NCBI RefSeq assembly: GCF_000372525.1
Contig: NZ_AQUR01000099.1
Location: 62,001 to 126,000 of the forward strand
From: Cupriavidus neocaledonicus
GTDB lineage: Bacteria > Pseudomonadota > Gammaproteobacteria > Burkholderiales > Burkholderiaceae
Direction of reading: 5' to 3'
Length of the DNA: 64,000 bases
Each line of letters starts with the position of its first letter. Position 1 is the stretch's first letter. Under the pieces are notes generated by a model, which did not search any database, had not been told where the DNA came from, and saw nothing but the letters and a program-made list of their open reading frames with translations. Shown here piece after piece: positions 37,539 through 46,610 of the stretch. The translations under genes and the position numbers were made by a program.

Positions 37539-38420
37539 TCAGAGACCGCGCACCCCACGGCATTTCGGAAAGGTGGTGCAGCCCCAAAAGGGATTGCCAG
37601 CGTTCGCACCCTGTTTTGCGATGCGCTCGATCATGGCAGCGCCGCAGCGCGGGCAAGCCGGTGCGCCAGCCGGTCTGGCCTGCGGCTGCGTGGCGGATGC
37701 GGGAGAACTCGCAGGAGCGGACTGTCTGGCGTTGAGATCGACCGGCGCTGCCGCGCGAACGCGCTTGACCAGTGCAATCAGTGCCTCACCGTCGATCAGC
37801 TCGATGTTCCGCCCGGACGCGAAGGCCCGCGCATCGGGCGTGAACTGTCCCGATGTCACCACGTACCCCTGCGCCGCACCTTGCGCGGCCATCACACCAT
37901 ACAGCTCGCGTACTACCGTTACCGGAACCTTGTAGGCGCGCCATTGCTTGCACTGAACCAGCGCCAGTTCGCCCCCCTTCCTCAGTCGCAGATCGATCCC
38001 GCCATCTGCCCCGCTGCCTCCGGTCTCCACGACGCCATACCCGCGCATCCGGAACACCTCGCCCACCAGCCGCTCGAAATCCCGCCAGGTCATCTGACGC
38101 AACGCGTCGCCAGACCTTACCGCCGCTACGTCGCGGACCAGATCTTGCCGCTTGCGGCGTCCCAGCCAGGAAGCCAGCGCGCCAGCCAGCAATATCAACG
38201 GGACGATGTACTGGCCGTATGTCGCCAGCGCCTTGACCATCTGCGACACAACCATCTGTCCCATTTGCCCGGGCGCGGCGTTGACGGGCACTTCGGCCTC
38301 TGCATAGCGATGCAAGACGACGTAGGCAAGGATCGCTGCCGTTACGCCGATCCACCATGGCAGTGCCGCCGCAATGCCGTACAGATCCTCGAAAATGCTC
38401 GATTGCTTCCTGCGACCCAT
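37539..38420 (-). CDS. Membrane-anchored Mrr-like nuclease with C4 zinc finger
   Basis: A 293-residue fusion. Two transmembrane helices (about 20-37 and 68-86) precede a restriction-endonuclease-like Mrr domain (about 112-215) with the PD-(D/E)XK signature: Glu121, Asp143 (GADGGIDLRL), and Gln156-Cys-Lys158 (LVQCKQW). The C-terminus holds a topoisomerase-type C4 zinc finger with Cys256, Cys259, Cys281 and Cys287. The combination suggests cleavage of incoming or damaged DNA at the membrane. No methylase or other defence genes are adjacent. Confidence 0.88.
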   Translation of the reverse strand: MGRRKQSSIFEDLYGIAAALPWWIGVTAAILAYVVLHRYAEAEVPVNAAPGQMGQMVVSQMVKALATYGQYIVPLILLAGALASWLGRRKRQDLVRDVAAVRSGDALRQMTWRDFERLVGEVFRMRGYGVVETGGSGADGGIDLRLRKGGELALVQCKQWRAYKVPVTVVRELYGVMAAQGAAQGYVVTSGQFTPDARAFASGRNIELIDGEALIALVKRVRAAAPVDLNARQSAPASSPASATQPQARPAGAPACPRCGAAMIERIAKQGANAGNPFWGCTTFPKCRGVRGL

Positions 38421-38566
38421 GTTGACCCTCGTCCATCTTTGTTCTTGTCAGACGAAGGATGCCGCCGCGAACGGGGGATGTCCTCCCTGCGCACGCGGGG
38501 GTAGTGGTTGGAGCATGCCACTGATACCGGGGAGCAACCCATCCCAATCCGCGCTGGTGCCAGGAT

Positions 38567-38890
38567 TCACTCCGGCACCGGATACTTCTTCGCATTGATT
38601 TCCATCTTCGCCCGCACCGCGGCGTCCAAATCCACGCCGAGCGCCGTCACCAGCTGCGTCAGGTAGATGGTGATATCCGCAAGCTCCTGCTCCACATGCT
38701 CGCGACTGGCCGTGGACATGATGGCGCGCGATTCGTCCTCGGTCTGCCACTGGAAGATCTCGACCAGTTCGGAGACCTCGACGCTCAGTGCCATCGCGAG
38801 GTTCTTGGGGCTGTGGTACTTGCCCCAGTGACGGGCTTCGCCGAAGTCGTAGGCGGCTTGCTGGAGGTTCTTGATATCGATCAGCGGCAT
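38567..38890 (-). CDS. MazG-like nucleotide pyrophosphohydrolase
   Basis: A 107-residue all-alpha NTP pyrophosphohydrolase of the MazG/RS21-C6 superfamily. The Mg2+-binding residues are in SVEVSELVEIFQW (ExxE) and ELADITIYL (ExxxD). The W at position 26 and the HSPKNLAMAL segment match the dCTPase-like RS21-C6 group, which removes non-canonical or excess dNTPs. The start MPLIDIKNLQQ is chosen by homology; the upstream extension is not conserved-looking. It is divergent from the isoprenylcysteine methyltransferase-like gene. Confidence 0.9.
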   Translation of the reverse strand: MPLIDIKNLQQAAYDFGEARHWGKYHSPKNLAMALSVEVSELVEIFQWQTEDESRAIMSTASREHVEQELADITIYLTQLVTALGVDLDAAVRAKMEINAKKYPVPE

Positions 38891-39036
38891 GGGGATGTGG
38901 CGATAGTGTTTCGCTGCGCGCAGGTATCCGGCGGGCGCTAAACGCTGATTTAAGCACGAGCCGGCCACCCTCGACAGGCACGCCGCCCCGGGCTTACCCT
39001 TCCGCTTGTGCATCTACCGTCGCCACGGAGGTTTCC

Positions 39037-39696
39037 ATGCGCCCGACTCCCGGCCTGACCATGGCCACGCTGGCCGGCACGCTTGCCTACCTGGCCATCG
39101 CCATTGCCGGCTGGGGTGGCCCGGGGCCGTTCTTTGCCCACCCGGCGCGCGTCGCGCTGGCGCTGGTCCTTTTTGCTCTCGCCATTGCCGCAGTCTTTTC
39201 CGGCGGCAACGTCAGCAGCGGCATGCGCGAGGACCGCGGCAACCGCTGGGTACTGGCCGTGTTCGGTGTGCTCGGCCTGCTGGCGGCCTACCTGCCACCC
39301 TTTACCGACCGCATCGGCGTCTGGACCATCGACGGCGACACCATGCGCTGGGCCGGCGTGGCCATGTTCGCCGGCGGCGGCGTGCTTCGGCTGTGGCCGG
39401 TGTTCGTGCTGGGCAACCGCTTCAGCGGGCTGGTGGCGATCCAGCCCGGGCACACGCTGGTGACCACCGGCATCTACGGCGTGATCCGGCATCCCAGTTA
39501 CCTCGGCTTCCTCATCAGTTCGCTGGGATGGGTGCTGGCCTTCCGCTCAGGCGTGGGGGTGGTGCTGACGTTGCTGATGGTGCCGCCGCTGCTGGCGCGC
39601 ATCCGTGCGGAAGAAGCGCTGCTGCGCGACCAGTTCGGCGAGGCGTATGCGTCGTATTGCGCGCGTACCTGGCGGATGCTGCCCGGGATTTACTGA
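39037..39696 (+). CDS. Isoprenylcysteine carboxyl methyltransferase-like membrane protein
   Basis: A 219-residue integral membrane protein with about five helices and the C-terminal ICMT/PEMT signature: GHTLVTTGIYGVIRHPSYLGFL followed by EEALLRDQFGEAYASYCARTWRMLPGIY. Bacterial members methylate lipid-like or small hydrophobic substrates with SAM, and the real substrate is rarely known. It appears to be a single-gene transcript. Confidence 0.9.
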   Translation: MRPTPGLTMATLAGTLAYLAIAIAGWGGPGPFFAHPARVALALVLFALAIAAVFSGGNVSSGMREDRGNRWVLAVFGVLGLLAAYLPPFTDRIGVWTIDGDTMRWAGVAMFAGGGVLRLWPVFVLGNRFSGLVAIQPGHTLVTTGIYGVIRHPSYLGFLISSLGWVLAFRSGVGVVLTLLMVPPLLARIRAEEALLRDQFGEAYASYCARTWRMLPGIY

Positions 39697-39776
39697 CCAC
39701 CGCGAAGCGGCGCCGCGCGCACCCCACCCATCAAATTGCGATCCACCAAGGGTTATCCCTAGGCACGCATTCCCAT

Positions 39777-39822
39777 TTTCCGGGACTGGCGGTTTTGATT
39801 TCCGGGAATCCGGTCCTATTCT
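39777..39822 (+). promoter_or_regulatory. IclR promoter with helically phased direct repeats
   Basis: TTGATT (39795-39800) and TATTCT (39817-39822), spaced by 16 bases, form a plausible sigma-70 promoter ending 9 bases before the IclR start. The 9-mer TTTCCGGGA is directly repeated at 39777-39785 and 39799-39807, 22 bases apart, that is two helical turns. The second copy overlaps the -35 box and is part of the imperfect palindrome GATTTCCGGGAATC. Autoregulation by IclR is the simplest reading. Confidence 0.65.
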
Positions 39823-39830
39823 TGGGCCCC

Positions 39831-40625
39831 ATGTTGAATGCAGTCAACCCAACCATCGCCCCGGAGCCGGCGGCTCCCACGCCCGTCGAATCCGCCCAGC
39901 CCGCCGGCGGCGCCGATCGCGTGCTGTTCGTGCTGGCCGCACTGGCGCAGCACGGCGCGCCGATCACGGTGCGCGAGCTGGTAACCAAAACCGGCCTGCC
40001 CAAGAGCACGCTCTACCGCCAGCTGATGCTGCTCAAGCGCTGGGGCTTCGTGCTCGAGTCCGACGGCGAATACGCGCCGGGCCCGATCAGCCTGCAGCTG
40101 GCGCTCGGGTTCGACATGGCCTCGCACCTGGCCCGCGAAGCGCTGCCCGATATGCGGCTGCTGGCGCAGCAGTCGGATGAAAGCGTCGGCCTGGTGGTCG
40201 CGGTCAAGGACCACGCGGTGTGCCTGGAGATGGTGGAGAGCCGCCAGTCGCTGCGCTGCTCGTTCGAGAAAGGCCGCGGCGTGCCGCTGCGCGCGGGCGC
40301 GTCGGCCAAGTCGCTGCTGGCCTTCATGCGCGACGACGCGCGCGAGCGCGTGGTCCGGGCCCAGTGCGAGCCGGCCGATGCGGAACAACTGCTGACGGAG
40401 CTCGCCGCGATTCGCGCGACCGGCTATGCCGTCAGCGAAGGCGAAGTGGACCCCGGCGTGTGGGGCGTAAGCGCGCCGCTGTTCTCGCGGCGGGCCAAGG
40501 CCGACGCGCTGGGCTCGATCACGCTGATGGTGCCGGCCACGCGCCGGCAAGGGCGCGAAAGCGCGCTGATCGACATGACCGTGGCGGCAGCCATGCGGAT
40601 TTCCGCGCGGCTGCAGTCTTACTGA
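39831..40625 (+). CDS. IclR-family transcriptional regulator
   Basis: A 264-residue IclR regulator. The N-terminal winged HTH (about 28-90) has ITVRELVTKTGLPKSTLYRQLMLLKRWGFV. The C-terminal GAF-like effector domain includes CSFEKGRGVPLRAGASAKSLLAFM and ATGYAVSEGEVDPGVWGVSAPLF. The start is set just after the predicted promoter; the frame is open far upstream, but that is coincidental in this GC content. It is the first gene before the ABC transporter/hutG operon, which it probably controls. Confidence 0.93.
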   Translation: MLNAVNPTIAPEPAAPTPVESAQPAGGADRVLFVLAALAQHGAPITVRELVTKTGLPKSTLYRQLMLLKRWGFVLESDGEYAPGPISLQLALGFDMASHLAREALPDMRLLAQQSDESVGLVVAVKDHAVCLEMVESRQSLRCSFEKGRGVPLRAGASAKSLLAFMRDDARERVVRAQCEPADAEQLLTELAAIRATGYAVSEGEVDPGVWGVSAPLFSRRAKADALGSITLMVPATRRQGRESALIDMTVAAAMRISARLQSY

Positions 40626-40706
40626 AAACAGCAGAGCAATCGTTACCGCACCGTCCGCAGGCCTGCGCGACGGCAGATTTCCCGTTCCCGGAACAAGGAG
40701 ACCCCC

Positions 40707-41462
40707 ATGAACCTTCGTCGCAAATGCCTGATCGCCGCCCTCTCGGCCGTGGCCGGACTGACCTTCGGCGCCGCCGCGCACGCGCAGGACAGCAACGTGC
40801 TGCGCGTGGCCACCGACGCCACCTTCCCACCGATGGAATTCATCGAGAACGGCAAGCGCACCGGCTTTGACGTCGAGCTGGTCGAGGCCATGGCCAAGAC
40901 CATGGGCAAGCAGGTGGAATGGACCAACATCGACTTCAAGGGCCTGATCCCGGGCCTGGTCTCGCGCCGCTTCGACATGGCCGTGTCCGGCATCTACATC
41001 ACCCCGGAGCGCCGCAAGGTGGTGGACTTTACCGAGCCGTACTACACCGGCGGCCTGGTGGCGCTGGTCAAGAGCGGCAACGCCACCATCAACAAGCCGG
41101 AAGACCTGAACGGCAAGAAGGTCAGCGTGCAGGTAGGGACCAAGTCGGTCAGCTTCCTGCGCGACACCTATCCGCAGGTGCAGCGCGTGGAAGTCGAGAA
41201 GAACCAGGAAATGTTCAACCTGGTCGAGATCGGCCGCGCCGATGCCGCCGTGACCGGCAAGCCCGCCGCGATGCAGTACGTCAAGACCCGCGGCGGCCTG
41301 CGCATGGTGGAGCAGCAGCTGACCACCGAGGAATACGGCATGGCGGTGCGCAAGGACACGCCCGAGCTGACCCGCGCGCTGAATGCCGCGCTGGCCAAGG
41401 TGAAGGCCGATGGCACCTACGCCAAGCTGACCCAGAAGTGGTTCGGCAGCGCCGCCAAGTAA
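40707..41462 (+). CDS. Polar amino-acid ABC transporter substrate-binding protein
   Basis: A 251-residue periplasmic binding protein of the family-3 (PBPb) type. A signal peptide ends at about residue 26 (AAAHAQ), followed by VLRVATDATFPPMEF, GFDVELVEAMAKTMGK, FDMAVSGIYITPERRKVVDFTEPYY and the C-terminal YGMAVRKD region. Such proteins bind polar amino acids. With hutG in the same operon, histidine or formiminoglutamate is the likely ligand. Permease, ATPase and HutG follow with short gaps or overlaps. Confidence 0.95.
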   Translation: MNLRRKCLIAALSAVAGLTFGAAAHAQDSNVLRVATDATFPPMEFIENGKRTGFDVELVEAMAKTMGKQVEWTNIDFKGLIPGLVSRRFDMAVSGIYITPERRKVVDFTEPYYTGGLVALVKSGNATINKPEDLNGKKVSVQVGTKSVSFLRDTYPQVQRVEVEKNQEMFNLVEIGRADAAVTGKPAAMQYVKTRGGLRMVEQQLTTEEYGMAVRKDTPELTRALNAALAKVKADGTYAKLTQKWFGSAAK

Positions 41463-41480
41463 GCCAGGCGGACCGAGATC

Positions 41481-42149
41481 ATGGAACTGGATTTTTCTCC
41501 CGTCTTCGCCGGGTGGCCTGACATCCTGCACGGCGCCGTCATCACCGTGCAGGTAACGGCCTGCGCGCTGGTGCTGGGCTGCGTGATGGGCCTGCTGGTC
41601 GGCATCGGCCGGCTGGACCCGAAGCGCCGCATCATCTACGGCATCTGCACCGCCTACGTGACCTTCATTCGCGGCACGCCGCTGCTGGTGCAGCTGTTCC
41701 TGCTGTTCTTCGGCCTGCCGCAGTTTAACATCCTGCTGCCGGCCTTTGTGTGCGGCGTGATCGGGCTGGGCATCTATTCGGGCGCCTATGTCTCGGAGAT
41801 CGTGCGCGGCGCGATCCAGTCCGTCGACAAGGGCCAGATGGAAGCCGCGCGCTCGATCGGCATGTCGTCCGGCCAGGCCATGCGCGCGATCATCCTGCCG
41901 CAGGCCATCGTGCGCATGATCCCGCCGCTGGGCAACGAGTTCATCGCGCTGATCAAGAACTCGGCGCTGGTGTCGCTGCTGACCATTGCCGACCTGATGC
42001 ACGAGGGCCAGAAGATCATCAGCGTGTCGTACCGGTCGCTGGAGGTCTACCTGGCGATCGCGCTGGTGTATCTGATCCTGACGAGCGCGGCCGGGCTGAT
42101 CCTGCGCCGCGCCGAACAACGGCTGCGCATGGGAGGCATGGTGCAATGA
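41481..42149 (+). CDS. Polar amino-acid ABC transporter permease
   Basis: A 222-residue HisM/GlnP-type permease with about five helices. The ATPase-contacting EAA loop is visible as [22 protein letters not shown], and the N-terminal [23 protein letters not shown] is the family signature. One gene encodes the permease, so it probably forms a homodimer. It starts 18 bases after the binding-protein gene and overlaps the ATPase gene by 4 bases (ATGA). Confidence 0.95.
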   Translation: MELDFSPVFAGWPDILHGAVITVQVTACALVLGCVMGLLVGIGRLDPKRRIIYGICTAYVTFIRGTPLLVQLFLLFFGLPQFNILLPAFVCGVIGLGIYSGAYVSEIVRGAIQSVDKGQMEAARSIGMSSGQAMRAIILPQAIVRMIPPLGNEFIALIKNSALVSLLTIADLMHEGQKIISVSYRSLEVYLAIALVYLILTSAAGLILRRAEQRLRMGGMVQ

Positions 42150-42907
42150 GCGATTCCGCAATCATCCGGATCCGCAACCTGGGCAAATCGTTCGGCAGCC
42201 ATACCGTGCTGCGCGGCATCGACTTCGACGTGGAACCGTCGCAGGTGGTGGTGGTGATCGGCCCGAGCGGCTCGGGCAAGAGCACCTTCCTGCGCTGCTG
42301 CAACGGCCTGGAACAACCCGAAGCCGGCACCATCGACATCGTCGGCAAGCGCCTGGTGACCGACGGCCAGCTGATCGACGAGCAGGGGCTGAACCAGCTG
42401 CGCACCGAAGTGGGCATGGTGTTCCAGTCGTTCAACCTGTTCCCGCACCTGTCGGTGCTGCACAACGTCACGGTGGGACCGCGCATGCTGCGCGGCGTTT
42501 CGCGCGACGACGCCGAGCGCAAGGCAATGAGCCTGCTCGAGAAAGTCGGCCTGGCACACAAGGCCCACGCCATGCCGGCCAGCCTGTCCGGCGGCCAGAA
42601 GCAGCGCGTGGCCATTGCCCGCGCGCTGGCGATGGAGCCGCGCGTGATGCTGTTCGACGAGCCCACCTCCGCGCTGGACCCCGAGCTGGTCGGTGAAGTG
42701 CTGCAGGTAATGAAGGTGCTGGCCGCCGAAGGCATGACCATGGTCGTGGTCACCCATGAAATGGGCTTCGCCCGCGAAGTGGCCGATGTGGTGGTGGTCA
42801 TGGACGGCGGCGGCATCATCGAGGCCGGGCCGCCGTCGGTGATCTTCTCCGCGCCGACGCAGGAACGCACGCGCGGCTTCCTGCAGGCCGTCCTGACGCG
42901 GGCATGA
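42146..42907 (+). CDS. Polar amino-acid ABC transporter ATPase
   Basis: A 253-residue GlnQ/HisP-type nucleotide-binding subunit. Walker A is GPSGSGKST, the Q-loop is [11 protein letters not shown], the signature is LSGGQKQR, and Walker B with the D-loop is [13 protein letters not shown], followed by the H-loop VTHEM. The start ATG overlaps the permease stop, and its own stop overlaps the hutG start (ATGA), showing tight translational coupling of transport and catabolism. Confidence 0.96.
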   Translation: MSDSAIIRIRNLGKSFGSHTVLRGIDFDVEPSQVVVVIGPSGSGKSTFLRCCNGLEQPEAGTIDIVGKRLVTDGQLIDEQGLNQLRTEVGMVFQSFNLFPHLSVLHNVTVGPRMLRGVSRDDAERKAMSLLEKVGLAHKAHAMPASLSGGQKQRVAIARALAMEPRVMLFDEPTSALDPELVGEVLQVMKVLAAEGMTMVVVTHEMGFAREVADVVVVMDGGGIIEAGPPSVIFSAPTQERTRGFLQAVLTRA

Positions 42908-43854
42908 GGATGGCAGTGACGCAAAACCCCTGGCAGGGCCGTGTCGACCACGGCGAGCAGGGCGACACCACGCGGCTGTTCCGCATCGTGCAGGCGCTGG
43001 ACACCGCGGACACCGCGCCGCTGGAAAACGCGCCGGTCTTGCTGGGCTTCCGCTGCGATGCCGGCGTACTGCGCAACCAGGGCCGCCCCGGCGCCGCACA
43101 CGGCCCCGACGTTATCCGCCAGGCGCTGGCCAACGTGCCGGCGCACGGCCTGCCGGCGCTGTACGACGCCGGCAATGTCAGCTGCGACGACGGCGACCTG
43201 GAATCGGCGCAGCAGGCGCTGGCGGACGCCGTCCACGCAGTGCTCGCGCGTGGCGGCTTTCCGCTGGTGCTGGGCGGCGGCCATGAAGTGGCGTGGAGCA
43301 CGTGGCAGGGCCTGCGTGCGCACCTTGACGCGCAGGATGACGGCGGCCGCGTGCTGATCGTCAATATCGACGCCCACTTCGACCTGCGCACCAGCCGGCC
43401 CGCCAGTTCCGGCACGCCGTTCGACCAGATCGCCCATGCCTGCGCGGAGCGCGGCCAGCCGTTCGACTATGTCTGCCTGGGCGTCAGCCGCCTCGCCAAT
43501 ACGCCGGCGCTGTTCAGCCGTGCAGAGGCGCTGGGCGTGTGCTACGTGGAAGACGTCGACATGCAGGAACGACACCTGGCAGCGCGGCTGGCGGAGCTGT
43601 CCGCCCGCATCGATGCCGCGGATCACGTGTACCTGACCATCGACCTCGACGCGCTGCCGGGCGCGGTGATGCCGGGCGTGTCGGCGCCCGCCGCCTACGG
43701 CGTGCCGCTGCCGGTGGTCGAGGAAGTGGCACGGCTCATCCGCCGCAGCGGCAAGCTGCGCGTGGCCGACCTGGCGGAGTACAACCCCCAGTACGACCGC
43801 GACCACCTGGGCGCGCGCGTGGCAGCCCGGCTGGCCTGGCGCCTGCTGCGCTGA
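42904..43854 (+). CDS. hutG: Formimidoylglutamase
   Basis: Ureohydrolase-fold enzyme of the HutG type, which hydrolyses N-formimidoyl-L-glutamate to glutamate and formamide in histidine breakdown. The 316-residue protein keeps the binuclear Mn2+ site: His in [10 protein letters not shown], the D-A-H-F-D motif ([10 protein letters not shown]) and the D-L-D motif (TIDLDALPG). HutG is preferred over arginase or agmatinase by the [11 protein letters not shown] and SSGTPFDQ segments. No hutH, hutU or hutI is in the window, so this operon handles either the end product or an imported intermediate. It is coupled to the ABC ATPase by a 4-base overlap. Confidence 0.9.
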   Translation: MRMAVTQNPWQGRVDHGEQGDTTRLFRIVQALDTADTAPLENAPVLLGFRCDAGVLRNQGRPGAAHGPDVIRQALANVPAHGLPALYDAGNVSCDDGDLESAQQALADAVHAVLARGGFPLVLGGGHEVAWSTWQGLRAHLDAQDDGGRVLIVNIDAHFDLRTSRPASSGTPFDQIAHACAERGQPFDYVCLGVSRLANTPALFSRAEALGVCYVEDVDMQERHLAARLAELSARIDAADHVYLTIDLDALPGAVMPGVSAPAAYGVPLPVVEEVARLIRRSGKLRVADLAEYNPQYDRDHLGARVAARLAWRLLR

Positions 43855-43881
43855 AGCGCGGGCCATAGACCCTGCCGGCAG

Positions 43882-43945
43882 TTGGCAGCCGCCGCGCGCG
43901 GCGATAGTATTGCCCTTCGCTAGATTTAGCGATTCTGATCAGAAT
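43882..43945 (+). promoter_or_regulatory. Promoter with palindromes for the polyamine operon
   Basis: TTGGCA (43882-43887), 17 bases, TAGTAT (43905-43910): a strong sigma-70 promoter. Directly downstream, around and after the expected start site, lie CGCTA-GATT-TAGCG (43918-43931) and a perfect 14-bp palindrome ATTCTGATCAGAAT (43932-43945). The latter looks like a repressor site that would block initiation or early elongation. No regulator gene is adjacent, so the repressor is encoded elsewhere. Confidence 0.75.
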
Positions 43946-44037
43946 TGATAAAGTCAGGCAAGGGCAGTCCTGCGCCGGCGCGGCCGTGGCCGCGTCCGGG
44001 GATCCGCCGCTTGCCGTTCTCGGGCGGAAGGGTCTGC

Positions 44038-45432
44038 GTGATCGAACAAATCGTCATCGTCGGTTTTGGCTGCATCGGCCAGGCCGTGCTGCCGCTGCTG
44101 GAGCGGGCCTGGCCGGGGGCAGCAATCACCGTGGTCGACCGCGTGCTGGACGGCGCGCGCCAGGAACTGGTCGCCCACCACAAGCTGCATGCCATCCAGG
44201 CCACCGTCACCGCGGCCAACTACGAAACCACGCTGGCCCCGCTGCTGCGGCCCGGCGCCTTCCTGCTGAACCTGGCCCCGTCCGTCTGCAGCCGCGACCT
44301 GATCGCGCTGGCGCAAGCGCACGGTGCGTTCTATGTCGATGCTGGCATCGAGCCCTGGGACTACGCAGCCGATCCGCGGGCCTCGCACCTGAGCAACTAC
44401 GCGCTGCGCCACGAGATGCTGGCCTTCGCCCAAGGCCGCGAGGCGCTGCCGACGGCGCTGGTCGCGCATGGCGCCAATCCCGGGCTGGTCTCGGTGCTGG
44501 TCAAGGCCGCGCTGATGGCACTGGCCGGCAAGGCCGGATTGAATCAGCCGGAGCCCGGCGATCGCGCCGCGTGGGCCGCGCTGGCACGCACGCTGGACGT
44601 GCGCGTGATCCAGGTCGCCGAATACGACAGCCAGCAGGCCCCCGGCTATCCGCGCGACGGCGAGTTCGCCAACACCTGGTCCGCCGAAGGCTTTATCACC
44701 GAATGCCTGCAGGACGCCGAACTCGGCTGGGGCAGCCATGAGCCCCGCTTGCCGCCCGATGGCTATCGCCATAGCTTCGGCAACGGCGCGGCGATCGCGC
44801 TCGACCGGCCGGGCCATCGTACCCGCGTGCGCTCGTGGTCGCCGGTGCACGGCCCGTTCGACGCCTACCTGATCACGCACAACGAATCGATCTCGATCGC
44901 CGAGTACCTGACCGACACCCGCGCCGGCCAGCCGCTGTATCGTCCCACCGTCTACTACGCCTACCGCCCCACCGCCGCCACGCAGGCCTCGATGCAATGG
45001 CTGGACGACCGCGCCGCCCCGCGCGTGCGCGCCGAACGCATCCTGCGCGACGAGATCCAGTGCGGCGAAGACGAACTCGGCGTGCTGCTGATGAGCGGTC
45101 GGCACGGTGCAGTCTGGCATGGCTCGCGCCTGTCGGTGCAGCGCGCGCGTGCGCTGGCGCCGTACAACACCGCCACCAGCCTGCAGGTGGCATCGAGCCT
45201 GGTCGCCGGCATGCAATGGATGCTGGCCCATCCATCGCGCGGCGTGGTGGAATCCGATGCGCTCGACTTCGGCCCGGTGCTGGCCGATGCCGCGCACTGG
45301 TGGGCGCCGCTCAGCATCGCCTTCACCGACTGGCTGCCCCGGCCCGGCGCCGCCTCGCTCGCCTTCACCGACTTCCTGCTGGACGACACCAAGGTCCAGC
45401 CCGATTCCTCCCTGCTGACACTCGCCTGCTGA
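44038..45432 (+). CDS. hss: Homospermidine synthase
   Basis: NAD-dependent enzyme that makes sym-homospermidine from two putrescines (or spermidine and putrescine). The 464-residue product fits the bacterial family (about 470-480). The Rossmann motif GFGCIG is at residues 9-14, and family segments include YVDAGIEPWDY, HGANPGLVSVLVKAAL, VAEYDSQQAPGYPR, NTWSAEGFITECLQDAELGWG and HNESISIAEYLT. GTG 44038 is chosen because GGAAGG lies 6 bases upstream. The next gene starts in its stop codon (TGATG), so the two proteins are made together. Confidence 0.9.
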   Translation: MIEQIVIVGFGCIGQAVLPLLERAWPGAAITVVDRVLDGARQELVAHHKLHAIQATVTAANYETTLAPLLRPGAFLLNLAPSVCSRDLIALAQAHGAFYVDAGIEPWDYAADPRASHLSNYALRHEMLAFAQGREALPTALVAHGANPGLVSVLVKAALMALAGKAGLNQPEPGDRAAWAALARTLDVRVIQVAEYDSQQAPGYPRDGEFANTWSAEGFITECLQDAELGWGSHEPRLPPDGYRHSFGNGAAIALDRPGHRTRVRSWSPVHGPFDAYLITHNESISIAEYLTDTRAGQPLYRPTVYYAYRPTAATQASMQWLDDRAAPRVRAERILRDEIQCGEDELGVLLMSGRHGAVWHGSRLSVQRARALAPYNTATSLQVASSLVAGMQWMLAHPSRGVVESDALDFGPVLADAAHWWAPLSIAFTDWLPRPGAASLAFTDFLLDDTKVQPDSSLLTLAC

Positions 45433-46607
45433 TGCAACGCATCCCGCAAACCCCGCGCCGCAACTGGCCGCGCGAACTCGAGAAGGTGGGCTTCCACTTC
45501 CATTCGCTGGACGAGTTCAACGTTCCGCGCGAAGTCGATGACAACACCTTCTTCTACTGGCGCGAAGACGCCGCCTACGCCTTCAGCAAGGAAGAAGTGG
45601 AAACGCTCTATGCCGCCGCGTACGACCTGAACCAGCGCTGCCTGGAAGCCGTGCAGCACGTGATCGACCACGACCTGTTCGCGCGCCTGGCCATCGACCG
45701 GGACTTCGCGCATCTGATCCGCACCTCGTGGGACCGCGACGAGCCCACGCTGTTCGGCCGCTTCGACATGACGCTGGACCCGCACGGCGTGCCAAAGCTG
45801 TATGAGTTCAACGCCGACACCCCGACATCGCTGATCGAATCCGCCGTCGCACAGTGGTACTGGAAAGACGCCGTGCAGCCGCAGGCCGACCAGTTCAACA
45901 GCCTGCACGATGCCCTGGTGGCGCGCTGGCAGTGGCTGCGCAACCATTACCGTAACGCCAGCCTGCTGCACCTTGCCTGCATGTTCGACAGCCAGGAAGA
46001 TGTCTGCAATACCGAGTACCTGATGGACACCGCGCTGCAGGCCGGCTGGCCGGTCAAGCTGGTCGACCTGCAAGACATCGGCACCGACGGCCGCGGCAAC
46101 TTCTACGATGCCGAAAACGTGCCGATCGAAGTCGTGTTCAAGCTCTACCCGTGGGAATGGATGGCCACCTCCGACTACCGCGACCAGCTGGCGCACAGCC
46201 CGGTGCGCTGGGTCGAGCCGCCATGGAAGGCGGTGCTGTCCAACAAGGCCATCCTGCCGATCCTGTGGGACCTGTTCCCGGGACATCCCAACCTTATCGA
46301 AGCCAGCTTCGACCCCGGCCACTTCGCCGGCAAGCCGCACGCGAAGAAGCCCTTCCTGTCGCGCGAAGGCGAAAGCGTGACGCTGCTCACCCCTGAGGGC
46401 GACCGCGTCCACAACCCCGGCGAGTACGGCGAGGAAGGCTTCATCTACCAGGCCTACGAGCCGGCGCGGCGCTTTGACGGGCGCTACACCACGCTGGGCG
46501 TCTGGATCGTCGACGACGTGCCCAGCGGCCTGTGCGTGCGCGAAGAGTCCGGGCCCATCGCCAAGAACACCAGCTTCTTCGTCCCTCATTACTTCACCCA
46601 CGCGTAA
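45432..46607 (+). CDS. Glutathionylspermidine synthase-like ATP-grasp ligase
   Basis: A 391-residue protein of the GSP-synthase ATP-grasp family (YgiC/YjfC type). It keeps the conserved substrate/ATP core: LYEFNADTPTSLIES (123-137), VVFKLYPWEWM, PPWKAVLSNKAILPILWDLFPGHPNLIEASF, KPFLSREGESV and the C-terminal GVWIVDDVPSGLCVREE. The amidase domain of E. coli Gss is absent. The family joins a peptide or carboxylate to a polyamine amine using ATP. Coupling to homospermidine synthase makes homospermidine a likely amine substrate; the acid partner is unknown. Confidence 0.9.
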   Translation: MQRIPQTPRRNWPRELEKVGFHFHSLDEFNVPREVDDNTFFYWREDAAYAFSKEEVETLYAAAYDLNQRCLEAVQHVIDHDLFARLAIDRDFAHLIRTSWDRDEPTLFGRFDMTLDPHGVPKLYEFNADTPTSLIESAVAQWYWKDAVQPQADQFNSLHDALVARWQWLRNHYRNASLLHLACMFDSQEDVCNTEYLMDTALQAGWPVKLVDLQDIGTDGRGNFYDAENVPIEVVFKLYPWEWMATSDYRDQLAHSPVRWVEPPWKAVLSNKAILPILWDLFPGHPNLIEASFDPGHFAGKPHAKKPFLSREGESVTLLTPEGDRVHNPGEYGEEGFIYQAYEPARRFDGRYTTLGVWIVDDVPSGLCVREESGPIAKNTSFFVPHYFTHA

Positions 46608-46610
46608 GCC

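Noticed and set aside
39816..42161. A 781-codon open frame on the minus strand
   Set aside because: It is antisense to the IclR, binding-protein and permease genes, is rich in His, Arg, Gln and Gly, and shows no domain. High GC content creates such frames.
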